From Lanius collurio (taxonomy: Eukaryota > Chordata > Aves > Passeriformes > Laniidae), in assembly GCA_020086605.1 (NCBI GenBank), contig JACBWW010000017.1:1470583-1534582 (forward strand): a stretch of DNA of 64,000 nucleotides. Reading direction: 5' to 3'. Numbering within the stretch: position 1 is the first letter of the stretch; the number at the start of each line of letters is the position of its first letter. The position numbers and the translations under genes are program-made. The notes below the pieces were generated by a model that saw nothing but the letters and a program-made list of their open reading frames with translations, was not told the origin of the DNA and searched no databases. Shown piece after piece: positions 12,870-27,309 of this stretch.

Positions 12870-13450
12870 CTATGATGGGGGGGGTTCCTAAAAGATACAT
12901 ATCTACTCCTGTACCTGTAATGGGAATGGGCACAGGGAAGAGACTGGAAGTGGTGGGGCCAGAGAGAGAGGGGAGTACATGTGGGGGAGGAGGTGGCACC
13001 TCATGGGGCAATACTTGGCCCTGGCAGCAGCACTGAGCAGGGACAGGGGATGGAGCCCTGATTTGGTGTCTCTCATGGACCAGAGAGCCCGTCCCCTTCT
13101 GTGTGTGTCTCTCTGAATCACAGAAGCCACACCACCCAGAGGGCTCTCCTGAGCCTTTGGGAGACCTGAGCTCTCATCCTCTCCCACCTTATGTGAGCAC
13201 TTGTAGGAGCTGCATCAGTCTGGACCCTTTGGCCACTCACAGCATGTCTGCAAAGAGCTTCAGTGTCCTCGCCCACATGCATGTCCTCTCTGTCTCAGAG
13301 CTAAAGGGGCAGCCCCACAACCAGATCACCTTGAGGTCTGCAGGTGAGCTGCTCTGGAGCTGCTGAGCAGGACAGCCAGGGGCAGATGAACACAGACACT
13401 GGATCAGTTCCCATCAGTTCTGGGAACAGCAGCTGCAGGTTTCTGTGGCA
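12870..13450. other. GC-richer intergenic block, identity unknown
   Basis: About 0.6 kb clearly richer in G and C than its surroundings. It starts at a G8 run (12878-12885) and a purine-rich part with gagagagag-like sequence. Overlapping short frames exist on both strands, but none shows a known motif or splice logic. It could be an old repeat, a regulatory block, or simply local composition. Confidence 0.35.
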
Positions 13451-13868
13451 AGTCAAATGGAGAAGTGGATCCCTTGCAAAAGTTCTGGATAATTAGAGAA
13501 ATGGTCATTCCCAGAATGCAAGCAGGGTACTGTGGAGGGGAAGAGTAAGGGAGCCTGCACTCCAGAAGCAGCTAAAAAAAGCAAAAACTTCTCTGGCAGC
13601 TCCTGCATGGTCACACTGGGCAGTGTCAGCTGCAGGAGTCTCTCTGTACTCACGTCTCTGTACTCAGGTCCAGAGACAGCTGCAAATACAGCACAAAGCT
13701 CCCTTTCCTCTGATTGCACCAAGGAGCTTCTAACTGGGACTTTGAAAAGGTTACGGAGATCAGGAGACGGGAGGGTGGAAGAGTCAGAAAGACCATCTGT
13801 CTTCATTTCTGTAAGAGAGCTGAACCAAAGAACTACAGCAGATAGTAAGATAAAAGGTATTGCAAACT

Positions 13869-13884
13869 CTGTGTGTGTGTGTGT
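13869..13884 (+). repeat. short (GT)n microsatellite
   Basis: About eight GT units in intergenic DNA; likely length-variable. Confidence 0.85.
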
Positions 13885-16800
13885 TTAAGTTTAGTATGGA
13901 TTGTAGAATGAGGTTACTTTTAAAGAATACCTTAATATAGATTGGGATACATTATGAGCTAGCTGACATGCAATTTAGGTTGACTTATTGTATCAAACTA
14001 TTTAATAAGTAAGTTGCATCAAAATATAGGCCTTTCACACAGGACAAATAAATATTTTTCATGTAATATCCTACAAAGTACCCTAGGATATTCCATTAAA
14101 TATGGATGTTGGATTTGGAAGACAACAGAAATTGAAATGAAGAGCTGTGCTTTATGTTGAAAGCCTTCTGGATGTCTCAGTTGGTGCCTTTGTAATTGAG
14201 ACTGCTTCTCAACACAATCCTGTTAAACTGTGAAATTCTCTGTTCAGAGAGGCTTTGTTTAGCAATAGCCCTTGGCCATTGCTTATCCCTGGTTTCCTGC
14301 TTATATTCTTCACCTGCTCTTAATTATGGCCTTGGGCTTTGCCTGCCTGTCCCTGTAGGATATGAAAAAATACTGAGGGAAATAATGAGGGAATCAGTAA
14401 GCAAGTTTATAACAGTATAATTAATAATGGATCCTGACTACAAGGGGATATTTTGCTATACAGAACTGCATTCACAAGAAGCAATTTGAAAATTAAAACA
14501 TAATCTGAGTAATACACAAAATTGTGCTATAGAGGATGGTTGTGCCTTAGCCGGGTGATTAATTGAACAATTTAATCATTCCTGCAGATTATAGCTTCTG
14601 TTATTCAGAGAAGTACCAAAATCATATGGCCTGTTTCAAAAAACACTTAACTTGACCTTATTACTCAACAACAAAAACATGAAGAGAAACAGTTTCCCTC
14701 AAATACACAACATCTTTAAAAAATCATTTTCATTTTGCCTTTGAAGGCCATAACATCCTGTTTCATGGATTAGGACAATAATTTATCAATTTAGACACTT
14801 GAAAGTACCATTTTGTTTTGAAACATATGGAATTAATATTGTTAATAAGTAAGGGATTTTTTAAATCTTTGAAAAGCCCAGCATATGCCTTGACCAGGGT
14901 ATAGCTCTGGTTGCTTGTCCTGATGCCTCAAACATGAGCTGAGAGCAGCTTGAAAGACACAGGCAATACTGGGGGGGGTTTGTCATTTAGGCCTGGCACA
15001 TTTCTATGTAACTTGAAACACCACAATTAAGTGTTCTATTTATAATTCTCCTTTTTGACTGAATGCAGCACTAAAAATCCAGCCCAAGCACTGCTCCCTC
15101 CTCTTGGGTATTTCATGCCCTGCCCCAGAGGAGGCCTTGCCTGGTGCCCGTGAGGTGCTACTGTGGGGAGCCCCCTGTCCCCACAGAGGGTTCAGTGGGT
15201 CTGCTGCTGCCCCTCACACTGTCCCCCTCTCCCTGGCAGTCTGACAGGGCTGTGTATGGATATATTGATGTTTTCCCACTCTTTCAGCCACTTACGAAAT
15301 CTGAATCTTAATTTAAACTGTGAGATCCCTGATTTTATTGTCCCACTCTCACCACATCCAGTAGGAAGATACTTTACAATCCCTTCTGGCTTCACCACAG
15401 GGAAATACTGAGTTTACAACAATGCTATCAAACATGCTAATGGATTTAAAAGATTAAAGTTCAGTAATGACTGTTCTTGGATGCACAAAAATCAGCAGGA
15501 GGGTTTTTTTATGGTTCTAAAACCTATATAAGTTTTCTTATATAAATAAGTCAGATATTGACTGGCATCACATAAACTGAAGCTGGAAGTTAGAAGGTTG
15601 GTTGAAATCACCAGGGGAGTTGGGTTTTGAAAAAAGCTTCATGGCATCTCAGGAAAATTCCACTTTTAGATTCCTGTTTATATGGCTTAGGAGGAGTAAC
15701 CCATTATGAGTCTAATGCAGCTGGGGATTAGACCTCATGACCCCTGCACTTCCTACACTCCCATCAGCCTATGGGATCCTAACTGCATTAGTATGTCCAG
15801 TTTTGAAAAAAAACAGGAAAAAGTCAGAAAGAAATTTACAAACTTTTACAAATTTGAGCATTGAGACAGATCAATTAGTCACAAAAATCATTAGGTTTTG
15901 ATCTGTTGTCAACTGCTATTACAAAACTCACTATTAATGCTATTTCAGTCACTTATTTCAGCGGTAGATTCAGTCTGGTGCTGCTCCATTGTGCCTGGAT
16001 GAATGGAAACTGTTGTGACGCAGATACTTTGGAAGAAATCTGAGTGCTATAAAGAGATTTTAGTCTCAGTTCATCTTCTTCCTCTTTTGTGCTCTGTATT
16101 CATCACAAGCCTAGAAAAGTTCTTCCAATTTCCTATTCATATACTGATCCATGAATAGTACAACTGTACTGCTATATATGTTCTCCAAATGTCTGGGCTG
16201 AATAGTTTATTTCCTCTGAGCTGTAATTATTCATCTCAGCATTTGGCAATGTTTTCAAGTGGTTTTAACTTTCCTCATGCACTGTGTCATCAGGTTTCAA
16301 AAATAGTGGTTTCTCTGGGCAATCTGGATACTGAAGTATTAGGTGGGCTCATAGGGTGGAAAATGGCTTCTGGCCTTCACAACTAACTTGTGGTCAGCTG
16401 CTTTAGCACATTTAAAAATTCAGATTAATGCAAAATAGTGAATTAGAAGAAAAACATCAACGAGAAGGACATGAATTTGGGAAATAAATTGAGGTAAAAG
16501 CTAGGATCTAATTTTGAGGAAATACAATTATGCTCTAGGACAATGGAAGTGCAACAGGTGAGTTGGTTTGGGGAGGCCACGTGTAGAACCAGGTGGGTGG
16601 GAAAAGCATTGTGATAGGAAGTGGGGAGCTCTGCTGAAGATTCATTTGAGTCAATCACTTTTTGAGGACAATTTTCATGAGTAACTGTAAATGATCTTCC
16701 TAAATATTTTCTATTGTGTGTGTGTGAAGCTAAACTACAACCTAAATTTTCGCAACTTGCACTGCAAGGAAAACCTGACCAGTTTTGCTCCAGTTTGCAG

Positions 16801-19800
16801 CATGGACACACAGCCTGAAAAATTTAGATGTCCAGGTACAATCCACCAATCAACTGATGGTCTAAATTCCTGTTCTCTTATATAGAAATTTTACATATTT
16901 TAAATGATGTGAAGGTTATTTTTTAGCTCTCTACCTATGAAAAAATGAAAAATTTTCTGAGTAAATAATAGAATTGCAAAGCACTAATTCATCTTCTAAG
17001 ACAGAAAAGACAAAAGCCTTTCACCTCATCAGACCAAGAAAGCATTTTTACACCAATAAGCCAATAAGGTAATACATTTTGAGGACATTAAACATAAATC
17101 ATTAATATTGATCTCATTACCAAACTTATACACTGTGGCATTAACTATGTCAGCTGATGTATTGTGTATGCTGTAATTTCCACAGCCAAAATCACGAATG
17201 AAAAAACAATATTCTCTATACTTCCATATGTCTTGAATATTTATTTTATGATTCTCCCAAACTATAACACAATAATTTTGGCTTTCACTCTTCTACAAGT
17301 GTCCAGTTTGTACCTATTGAGTTGCAAATGCTTCCCTAAAGGTACAACCCAGTAGCCAGCAGGCTGCCAACGATCAAAGTATAGCTCAACACCAGCTAAG
17401 TAGGAAGTCTATTTTTGAGCACAACTCATTAATTTGTCCTTCTGTCTTCTACCTTCAGTTTTCTACTTGAAAATAGTTAGCATTTGGTTTTGTTATTAAT
17501 ACAAATTAGAGTTTGCCATCTGCCCTTGTAAAACCATGGATTTTGGATATGCAGAGTCAAATTCCTGCAAGGTAACCTTTGGCCTATCCCAGCCTTATCT
17601 ATGTGTCTGCTATTCCTGACATATTTATTCAAACTGTACTTCCTGTCCCTCAGCAACAGGCTCTGAACAATCTTAAGAGGGCAGAAATCCTCTCAGGGCA
17701 GTGGTCACAGGCTGGTGAAACACCTATGCTTTGTGTACAACTCTTCCTCCAATGAGATCCACAGATGTCATGGTAGTTGTTTGAAAGAAATTAATTGCTG
17801 CTCTAAAATAAGTCCTCTGCAATATGTTTCAGTTCATCTTCTGCAATGAGCAAAACCTAAAAGCATCTGGATATCTGCATACCCTATATTTTTATTGCTT
17901 TTAAATATTCACATTTTCAGCTACTGTATTATTGTATCTGTTGGGGGTACAAGTGACAGGTTGGTACTAGCTGGGAATATGTGCCCATTTCCTACAAAAG
18001 AACCACGTTCTCTCAGGCCTGTATAAGTATCCAGCTGAGCACATCTCAAGCTTTAAGCCTGTATTTAAGTCCTAAAACATCATCAGAATTTAGGATGCTA
18101 ATCTGGTGTTTTGCTGACTAGTTTAGAGCAATAGTGCTTGCTCTTCCCTGCTTATGCTTCATGGCTTCCATGGTGCAAATTATATATGATCTTGAGAATC
18201 CCTTATCAATACTTACCCATCTTACAGCATGTTTGTAACTCATCTTTTGCACTTCACTAGGAAGGCAGTTTCTTCTTGTGCAACATTATGAACATTTTAT
18301 GGTGGTGTACATATTTCCCTTTAATTTATGTGGACGTGTTTGCTGACACTGGTCTCTGGATACAATATTTATGGTCTCTGGATATATTTTCAGAAATGTT
18401 ATGGCAGGAGGAAAACAGGGTCACAGCTACAGCTGTGACAAGACAGTCATGACACCCTTCAGGGAAGAAAACAGATTGGAACACCAAGCCAAGAGGGCAA
18501 GTGCCAGGGCAGGGAGCTGGAAGACCAAAGTGCATCAACATGCAGCTGGAATGAGCCTTGAGCACCCACCCTGCCATGGGCAGAGCCAAGGAGATACCAC
18601 AGAGCCTCCTGCAGGGGGTCTGAAACCCTTTCTAAGTGATCTTGGTGTTGACATGAATTGACAGCCCACCAGAAGAGCATAAGGGGAGGGCTTGGATCAG
18701 CTGCTTCAGTGCTAAGGGAGCTCTTTTGAAGGATTTAGTTGACTTTTTTCAGTGAGTAATTAAATCACCCTGATCTTGTCTGGGGCCATTGGACAGCAGT
18801 GCAGACATCTCCAGACTTGCAGTAGGACCTCCCAGCTGTGGGCTCCAGCAGGATCTCTGGCTCAGACATCAGAAAGTCTCATTATCATTGCTCAAATTTT
18901 CTGTTTATTCTTTCAGATATCTCCTCACAAATGTTTGTTTTAATTTCATGGCAGTTACTTAAATCAAGATGGCTTTTATCAAAGTTAATTACCAAGAACT
19001 CAAACTTGAGAGATACTTTGAATACTCCTACCAGGCCTATGACTTTGTTACTGTGGAAGAGGAGATTTTGAGTAAATTAAAAGCAGTCTCCCATTTTGAG
19101 GGTACAGGACCAGCCGAGATGCAGATGGCCATTAGGCCAAATTTTGTTTCTTCTTTTCTTGGTGAATAATAACTTGAAGCAAGCTTATAGCAGAATTTCA
19201 ATTGACAATAAACAAGTAAAGATTCAGACAAACAGACAAGTCCATGTAGGTCCCAGTATCACTTAGCATTCTTTAAAAATTAGCCATTGTAATGTAGATG
19301 AGGAATTCAAACAATTGGAGGGAGAAGCCCACTAGATTTTCCTTGCAACCTCCAATGCAAACCTATTTTTAAAATGGTTGTATGTTATGGATGGACAATA
19401 AGAATAATAGTCTGTAGCACTCTTTGTACAGAATAATAATAATCATGAATGACATTCACATTAATTCCTGCTTTTTTATAAGCTTTGTTTCCTATATATA
19501 ATTTTTCTTTTGTCCTTTCCTGTGTCCCTCTGCTAACCCAGCAATATTGTTTGTGATTTATCATATGATGTTTTAGTACCAAATTAACAAACCCCAGAGA
19601 TGATGCCTGGACACTGAAAAATAGATGTAAATCACTGACACAGGACACATGAATTAGTGCAGAAGTTTCTGTGCACTTAATGAGTGCACTTGGGAATGGT
19701 TCAGTGTATTTAAAGTACTTAAGGATGTCCACTAAGTCACACAATCCAAATGCAATAATTGTTACTAAAGCCATGTCTTGGATGGGGAAAAGGAAGAAAG

Positions 19801-22800
19801 CTTGGACTTGACTTTTTCAAGTCAGCAGTGATGGAAAGACACAGATTTGCTTACAGATAAGATTAGTGTTCCAGAAATAGCTATATGGGCTTAGAAGTGA
19901 GGGCTTTCTATTTATCTGTACACTGTTCAGATTCTCACAAATTTATTTCAAATGCTGTTTTACTCCAAGAATCATTCCACTGGGTTCTATGAGAAGTCCT
20001 TACAAAGGGAAATAATTGGTGTAAAACAAAGACTGCACCTGCCTGTTATAAACTGAGTATAAAGTGTGCATATGTCTGCTAGTTTTCAAGAAGGGTTTTT
20101 TGTTCATTTATCTATTTGGAATAATTTCTGAACACATTGTTATAACATAGATAATACAGCATGCCCTACTAGATCAAATTAATGACCACACATAGCAAAA
20201 GCTTCAGCACAACCACACCTAAACATTTTTATTCTACAACCTCTGCTTGGTCTCCTTCTAACCCAGGGTTCCCCACTCACACCCAGCCACATGCAACACC
20301 CAGCTCCCTGTGCTGCCTTTTAACTCCTTCCTAACACTCTCGTGAGACTGATTCTCTGTTTGCCATTCCTATCCCACTGTAGACCATCCTTTCTAAAGGG
20401 TAATTTTCTTTCCAGCTCTGTTTGTTGAGCTGACCAGTGCATTTTCTAAGTGCAATATTACCTTGCTATGTAGCACACTAGTTGCATAAGTCTGAAGTCT
20501 CCAAACTAAGTTATTGCAGTTCATTATTGGCTTCTGGGCTGTAGCATTTCCCTGTGCAGCTCCCTGCTGCTTTCCTGCACACCAAGACATTTTCTTGCTG
20601 CTGCTGATGGCTGGAAGATGTTCCTTGCCCTTCCCCAGCCCTTGGATTAGCAGTTCCCTTGCTGCTTACATGGTTGAAATCAATCCAATGTACTGATGCT
20701 TTTGTTCAGGATTTCCACTCCCAGAAGAATAAAAAGCTTGATCATACATCAAGTGTCTCAGACTCTACTGTTTCAGAAACTTTACAGATTTGCAAGAACA
20801 AATAAAATTGCAAAATATCAATTGAATGTATTTAATTATAAAAGTTTACTTTGGCTCCTTCTTCCCAATTTCAATGAAGGTGGAATTAAGTTTGTGATGT
20901 TAAGATGAAGTTTTAAGATTATCCAGAGCAGAAGCTTCATCCTGACTTCTCTTGCTTTTTGCTCTCTACATAAACAGGACCAGAAGCTAGAATTTTCATG
21001 TATTCATGCAAGCTAGAAAGCCTTGTTGTACCTGTTTTTCTGTTACAAAACCTTGCTTTTTTGTTTCTGACTGTTTTCTAAGGATATTTATTTTCCAAAT
21101 AAGGAAAATTTTCTCTTTGGAAGTGTGTAATAGTTCCCATTTTATACTGCTATTCACCTTTTTTGCTTTCATATATCATGTCCTTTTGAAAATGGTTAGT
21201 AAGGCTTTTTGTAGCATCATATGAATAATTTTCAAAGAACATTTTTTGCCAGATTCAAAGCTGTTTTCTCCCTGTGAGGTTGTGCAAAGATCTAAAGATA
21301 TCACAGGTGGTGAAATTGAAACACAGCTACTTAATTTGACTAATATTCCTTTCCCTACTATATGTTATTTAGGACCCATTGCATTCATACCCTTTTCCAT
21401 TCATGAATAAATCCTGGGCATGTTGGCTGTGTTTGTAGGTTTCAGTTCACAGGATTTCTTTCTGAGGGTGACATCCAGGATTCAAAAAATGTGGCATACC
21501 CCAGGTATTGCCAGCTCTGATTTTGTGAAAAGACCAGCTGACTTCTGAGTGGAGCTGGAAGGGGCAATTGAACTGGGTTTGTTGGAAAGGAGGAAGATTT
21601 TGATCAGGCAGTTGATTAAGCAATCAAACTGTTTTGTTAATGATCCCACAGGGGCTGTCAGTTCACATTATGTGTTAGATTAGTTTCACTGGAGTGGAGC
21701 TGAAAGCTCAGGGTTGGTTTCTGCCTCTCTCCTCAAGAGCAGGAGCAGGTGGGGGGTGCAGAGCAATCTTCTTCACAAGCCCCTGGGCCAGCAAGGGAAG
21801 GGAATGGCAGGGCTGTAGCACAGACACAGGAGGTGCTGCTGATCCATCTCACCTTCCCTCTGGTACCTTGGCAAAGGCACCATCCTGTCTGTGGATGTCT
21901 ATCCCAAAATAAATCACCCTGCAAAATATGGTTATCTTTATCTGAGAGCAGTTCTGGGCTCTGTTTCATCCTGTTGCCCTGCAAATGGTTAATTTGGCAC
22001 ACTGAGGGTTGTAGACAAGGGAAACAGAATGGGAAAAGGGGGGCAGAAGCTGCTTCAGCCAAAGAGAAAGGCTTGTCACTGTGCCCATGAGTAGGGACAA
22101 TATAAAGTCCTACCTGTGGCCTTTCAGAGGAGCTGCAAGTTGAATCCCCACAGAATACAAGCAATTGGTAAAATATGAATATAGAGAAAATTTAGTGGCT
22201 TCAAAAGAAAGGGCTGAAAAAGATGAAAAGTAAAAAAAAAATAATTTCACCAGGTGAAAGATAAGATTATACTAATATTTCATGGTAAAAATATGAAGTG
22301 CAGGAATAATTTAGACTTCTACCAAGAAACAGAATAAGTTCCAGGTGTAGATACCCTCCTATGCACAGTGATGTAATATAATTTATATGCATTTTTTGTG
22401 GCTCTATACTGTCCCAAGCAAATCTGTCAGAGTACTTGAAAAATATCAGCTAATAAATTCTCACTGTTTATTACCTTGATAGAGCTAATCACATTTTTCC
22501 TAGGAGAAAACTGGATATTTCTCATTTGCTTGGATCATACAGGAAGTCTGTGGCAGTCCAGGATATAATCCAGATCTTCTGAATCCCAGCCCTTCTATTT
22601 AGCTGTAAATTCAGCTTTCCTTAGGCTTTACTTGTTTTGAGTCATACCTTGTGCTCTAAAATAGCCTACTTCTCCCTTCTCTCTCACACCACCTCCCCCT
22701 CCAAAAAAAGTTAATTCAAAATAAGATTAAGGATATGGATTTTTGGACCAGTGAAAATTTGCATAGAGTTGAGGCCCAGAAATATCAGAAGACTGGCTGG

Positions 22801-23292
22801 CTTGATACTGAAAAGGAACAGAGAACAGAGAAACTTCAAGAGCTATACAGACATTTCTGAAAGTTTTAAATGGACATCTTAAAGGGTTGCAGGTAAACTG
22901 TACAAGATGAGACGTGCTGTCATTAACATCATCTATTCTCTTTCTGGGTGACAGGGTAAAATCAGCCATTTGTCTGCTGGTTTTCACCTGTTCATTAAAT
23001 ATGTGCTAGTTTACTAAAACTTTTGTAGACTGACCTGGACTATTCTCATGAAATAATTCTGGAGAAGAGAGAGAGTCTTGAATTTCTTGAATGACAAAAA
23101 TTTTTACTCTCTATTCCTTCCTTGCCTGCCATCAGATTATCAGCATGGTGGATAATCTCTCCTACATTATTCAGAGCTTTGGAAGAAAAGTAAAAACATA
23201 ACGTTGAAACATATCCTACAGTCCAGACTGCAGCCACCACAGAATCCCTTCTAAATTTGGTTTCTTGATATTTCCCTTCTATCTTACTTTAC

Positions 23293-23318
23293 AAAAAAAA
23301 AAAAAAAAAAAAAAAAAA
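23293..23318 (+). repeat. poly(A) tract, 26 bases
   Basis: An uninterrupted run of 26 A. It resembles a retrocopy tail, but the upstream sequence (about 22.7-23.29 kb) has no open frame or RNA-like sequence that I recognise, so a simple homopolymer is the safer reading. Confidence 0.9.
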
Positions 23319-23684
23319 TTAGTTGAAATTATTTTCCCCTAAATTTTGAATTTGTGATGAAAAACTCCCAAAATAGTTTGTGTTTTATGACACTTTCTAC
23401 AATTCAGAGATATAAGCAGGTACATCCCAAATCCTAGCTGACTCCTAGTCCTATCCTGCTCTTTCAGCACACTTTTAAGCTAATCTTTCCTAAGCACATC
23501 ACTCCAGCAGCATAGAACATCTCACTTAGAAACCCACATTTTCTGAAATTAGTGCTTATTTCTATAAGGGAATACCTTACCAAACACCTTCTGAGACTGC
23601 AAAGTCTCCCTCAGAGTTGCAATGGCAGTTCCTAACAATGAATGTGACCAACACAACTGTCAGTCATTCCCTCACTCATTCTCA

Positions 23685-23835
23685 CAGAAACACAGAAATA
23701 TGGTTGGAAATGATGTCTGGATCCCTAGTCCAGCTCTCCCCTCAGAGAGAAACTCTTGCCAGCTTGGATGACAACAGCTTTGGTTTTGTCTGGCCAAGCC
23801 CGGGAACCCCCAAGGGTGGCACTTCATAGCCAAAG
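23685..23835 (-). mobile_element. degenerate CR1 3' end fragment
   Basis: Reads as an antisense CR1 tail: cagaaacacagaaatatggt, then ggttggaaatgatgtctgg, agtccagctc and a ccaagggtggcacttca-like part. The order matches the reverse complement of CR1 3' ends elsewhere in the window. Very diverged. Confidence 0.6.
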
Positions 23836-24273
23836 TTTGCAGTAACAGCCTTTTTGCTCAATGGGATTCTGTCTCATGTTTAATGCCCGTTGCACATGTT
23901 TATGTTTAATCACTCTCACATTTCGATCCTTCAGTGCCATGTAGCTCTATTTTGTTTACAAAATAAATCTCTCTATATGGATAGTCTTTTGTCTTCATGT
24001 TACCAACAAGTTTCATTAGTAAATTTCCACATTTCTGGGCCAAGACTCTATGAATTTAATTCATTATTGTTTTTAAATAAGATTTGTCTTAAGACTGATT
24101 CCTGAGGAATTCCTCAGATATCTCCCACCCCCCTAAATGGGATTCCCTGCCATTTCAACTTTTGTCCTACAATGCTTACATTAATCCCCATCTTCTGCTT
24201 CCTAACTCACATTTTCAGTTGTCACCCTTGGTGAAATGGGACACTGACCATGGGCTGACTCCTGTGCTGATGG

Positions 24274-24297
24274 ATTAATTCAATCAATTGAATTAAT
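24274..24297. repeat. AT-rich inverted repeat, 10-bp arms
   Basis: Perfect arms attaattcaa and ttgaattaat separated by four bases. It could form a small hairpin. No gene lies beside it, so a terminator or RNA role is not suggested. Confidence 0.8.
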
Positions 24298-25119
24298 TAT
24301 TGTTCAAAGCTTTTTCTCAGTTTTTCAAATCTTTTTCTCATAAACACATATGGCTACATTATGTTAGCTATTTAAATTACTAGAAATGCGTTTTTTATTT
24401 TCTTCTGGCCATTAAGGGAGCATTCTTCGTGTCTCTAGCTCCAAATTTTTTCAAGAAGGCAGCAGAGATGTCCCTGAAATGTGTTCTATTGCAAATGATG
24501 ACAAACCTGGTTTACCAGTTCCCATGTGGCTCTGGAAATGGGAGCATTTTGATGGAGTGCTTGAAGTGTGAGCTTCAAGTGAGCTGCACATCACATAACT
24601 TGTGGTCAAAAACCATGAGTAGCATTCCATATATGCTAGGTAACTAAAAAGAAAGAGAGATCAAAAATCATGTGAGCAGATGAGATAACAGCTTTCACGG
24701 CTTCCCCTATTTCCATCCATTTTGAGGACTTTGAGAATTTTATGACATCATGACTAATCCCACTGGCTGTGGCTGGTTCATTTCCACCCAAACCCCACTT
24801 AATTTATTTACCAGCCCTCCTGGCAGTGCTGTGGGGCTGTCCTGACATGCAAACATACTCTAATGATTTCCTGACTTAGTGCAGCTTGAAAGCAATCAAC
24901 ATCACTTTTGAAAGTTTAGGTTATGTTAAAATTAAATAATACTTGAACATCAGCTTCTTCTCTGTTTGATTTAACTGGGGAATATACAGATATATATTCC
25001 CAAAGGAGTAAAATCTAAGGCTTGTATACCTGGAAGTATGGACCTGGCTCAATTCTCTGTAACGGTGCAGCCTTGCAAGTCAGAGTGGGAGAAATTGCCC
25101 ACAATTTAAGAAAGATATT

Positions 25120-25561
25120 AAACTATTAGAGAGTGTCCAAAGGAGGGCAACAAATAGCTGAAGGGCCTTGAGGGGAAGCCGTGTGAGGAATGGCTGAGGG
25201 CACTTGGTCTGTTCAGGCTGGAGAAGAGGAGGCTGAGGGGAGACCTCAGTGCAGATAGAATTCCTTTTGAGGGGAAGAGGGGGCAGGCACTGATCTGTGG
25301 TTACAGGACCTGAGGGAATGACCTAAAGTTGTTTAAGGGGAAGTTTAGTTTGGATATGAGAAAAAGGTTCTTCACCCTGTGGGTTTTTGGGCACTGGAAC
25401 AGGCTGCCCAGGGAAGTGCTCACAGCTCCAGCCTGACAGAGCTCAAGGAGCATTTGGACAATGCTCTCAGACTCTTGGGGATGCTGCTGAGCAGGGCCAG
25501 GAGCTGGACTCGATGATCCTTGTGGGTCCTTCCAGTTCAGCTGATGCTGTGATTCTGTGAT
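25120..25561 (+). mobile_element. CR1 retrotransposon fragment
   Basis: About 0.44 kb of CR1 3' sequence. It includes gagagtgtccaaaggagggc, gttcaggctggagaagagga, ctggaacaggctgcccaggg and ggagctggactcgatgatcc, and ends in gctgtgattctgtgat. No long frame survives; it is a 5'-truncated dead copy. Confidence 0.92.
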
Positions 25562-27309
25562 CAGCTGCTGTGTGAGCTCATCAAGGAACCTGTCATGCAT
25601 CTCCTGGAACCTCCTTTGCCTTTCTGGTCCCAGTGCCCTTTCTCTGCTGATCACAACTGAACTTCCCAGTTTTGCTGGACTGGAAGTGCAGTGCAGAGGA
25701 CTTGGCAAGCTGTCTGTGAAAGGGATGCATTCCAGCCTAAGGAAAGCAGGAGTTTAGCATTAAAGACTTCATAAATAATGATTTGCTCATAAAGAACAAA
25801 AATAGAAGCAGAATCTCTCGGAAACTCATGAACATTCGAAATGGCAGGAGCCATGTTACCAGCATCTGAAATACATTCAAATTGCTTTCAAATACATTCA
25901 AATGTTGTGGATCAAGGATCACTAAATTACATACTGGAAGAAAGCTAGTGATATATAAAGTAATGAAAAGAGCCAGAAGTGAACATTACTAAATTTCTTC
26001 ATAAAAAACAAGTTTCTATGACTGACTCATATATTATCAATTACATGTGTTTAGAGGCTGAATTTTAAGATTAAAATAGTGTACTAAATTTAACTGAGTT
26101 GTTATCTTTATATTCTTGCAGAAATGTTTTTCCCTGGCAATTGCAGAGAATAGGAAGGTATTTGTGTGCATGGCTTATGATAACATCTGCTCTTAACCTG
26201 CATTTACTGCTTATATAAATATGTGCATAACATTGAGGATTCTTCCATTCTTCTAAATATTTACTTGCCAAAGTGATGCTGTTTAATTCTTATCTCCAAA
26301 GAGCTTTATTTTTACAGATGCATTTTCATTTCATAGAGGTATTATTTATGTGCAATGTGAACTGAACTTCCTGATGTCTTGGAGCAGGATGTTTCAAGGT
26401 GGTTGCAGCCACACCAGTACATATGAGATACAATGACTTTCCCTCCCTCAGTCTTGGTTTATGCTTACCTGTTAATAACTTTGTGGAGAATGAGAACATA
26501 AATGTTATATGGTATTGACCCAGGGACCAGCCCAGGTGATTAGTCTGCCTCTGGCAGGAGCTTGTGGTAGATGCAAGAGGAAAAGGAATGGGGAAAAAAC
26601 TACAGATAAATGTATTCTTTCCTGTGTCTGTTCTCCCAGTTTCCAACTCATTTTAAGCCTGGAAGCAACTTGAGTCAAAATTGCATCCAGTGTAAGAATT
26701 GAGTCCTGTCCTTCATTTACTGAACTGAACACAATTATATCTTTTGACTGCCACAGCATCCTCAAAAATCTGAGTACTACAATTTGTCAGAAAAAGTAAT
26801 TGTTTTTGTTTTAACACTGCAATTTAATAAATTGTGTCCCCCTTAAGTTTTCTGCTATGGGAAGTCATGAATAATACTTCTCTTGTTGCCCCACTCATGA
26901 GTTGGCTCTAGAGACCTTCTCTGCAGTCATCACTCCTCTAAACCAGGTAGTGCCTGGAAGCAGTCCTGGGTTTGGCTGAGACTGAATTAATTCTCTTCAT
27001 AGCAGTCTGTAGGGAGCTGGTTTGGACTTGTGACCAAAAGAGTGCTGATAACACAGGGATGTTTTAGCTGAGCAGCCTTTACACAGCATCAAGGCCTTCT
27101 CCACGTCTCACGCTGCCTCACCAGCAGGGCCTGGGAGTGCTGGGATGGGACACAGCCAGGACAGCTGCCCCCAACTGACCAAAGAGATGTGCCATACCAC
27201 ATAATATCTCAGTAATAAAAGCTGAGGGGAGGAGGAAGGGGAGACCTTTGGAATGATTTTCTTGCCAAGTCCCTGTTATGTGTGATGAAACTCTGTTTTC
27301 CTGGGAATG

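Larger units (their letters stand above)
13451..23684. other. intergenic, no supported gene
   Basis: About 10 kb of mostly AT-rich sequence with GC-richer patches near 15070-15250, 18460-18640 and 21690-21900. It holds a (GT)n tract near 13869-13884 and a 26-base poly(A) at 23293-23318. No open frame shows a recognisable domain and no RNA gene was seen. Confidence 0.6.

Noticed and set aside
23293..23318. Poly(A) tract as the tail of a processed pseudogene
   Set aside because: The upstream 500 bp shows no gene-like sequence and I see no target-site duplication.
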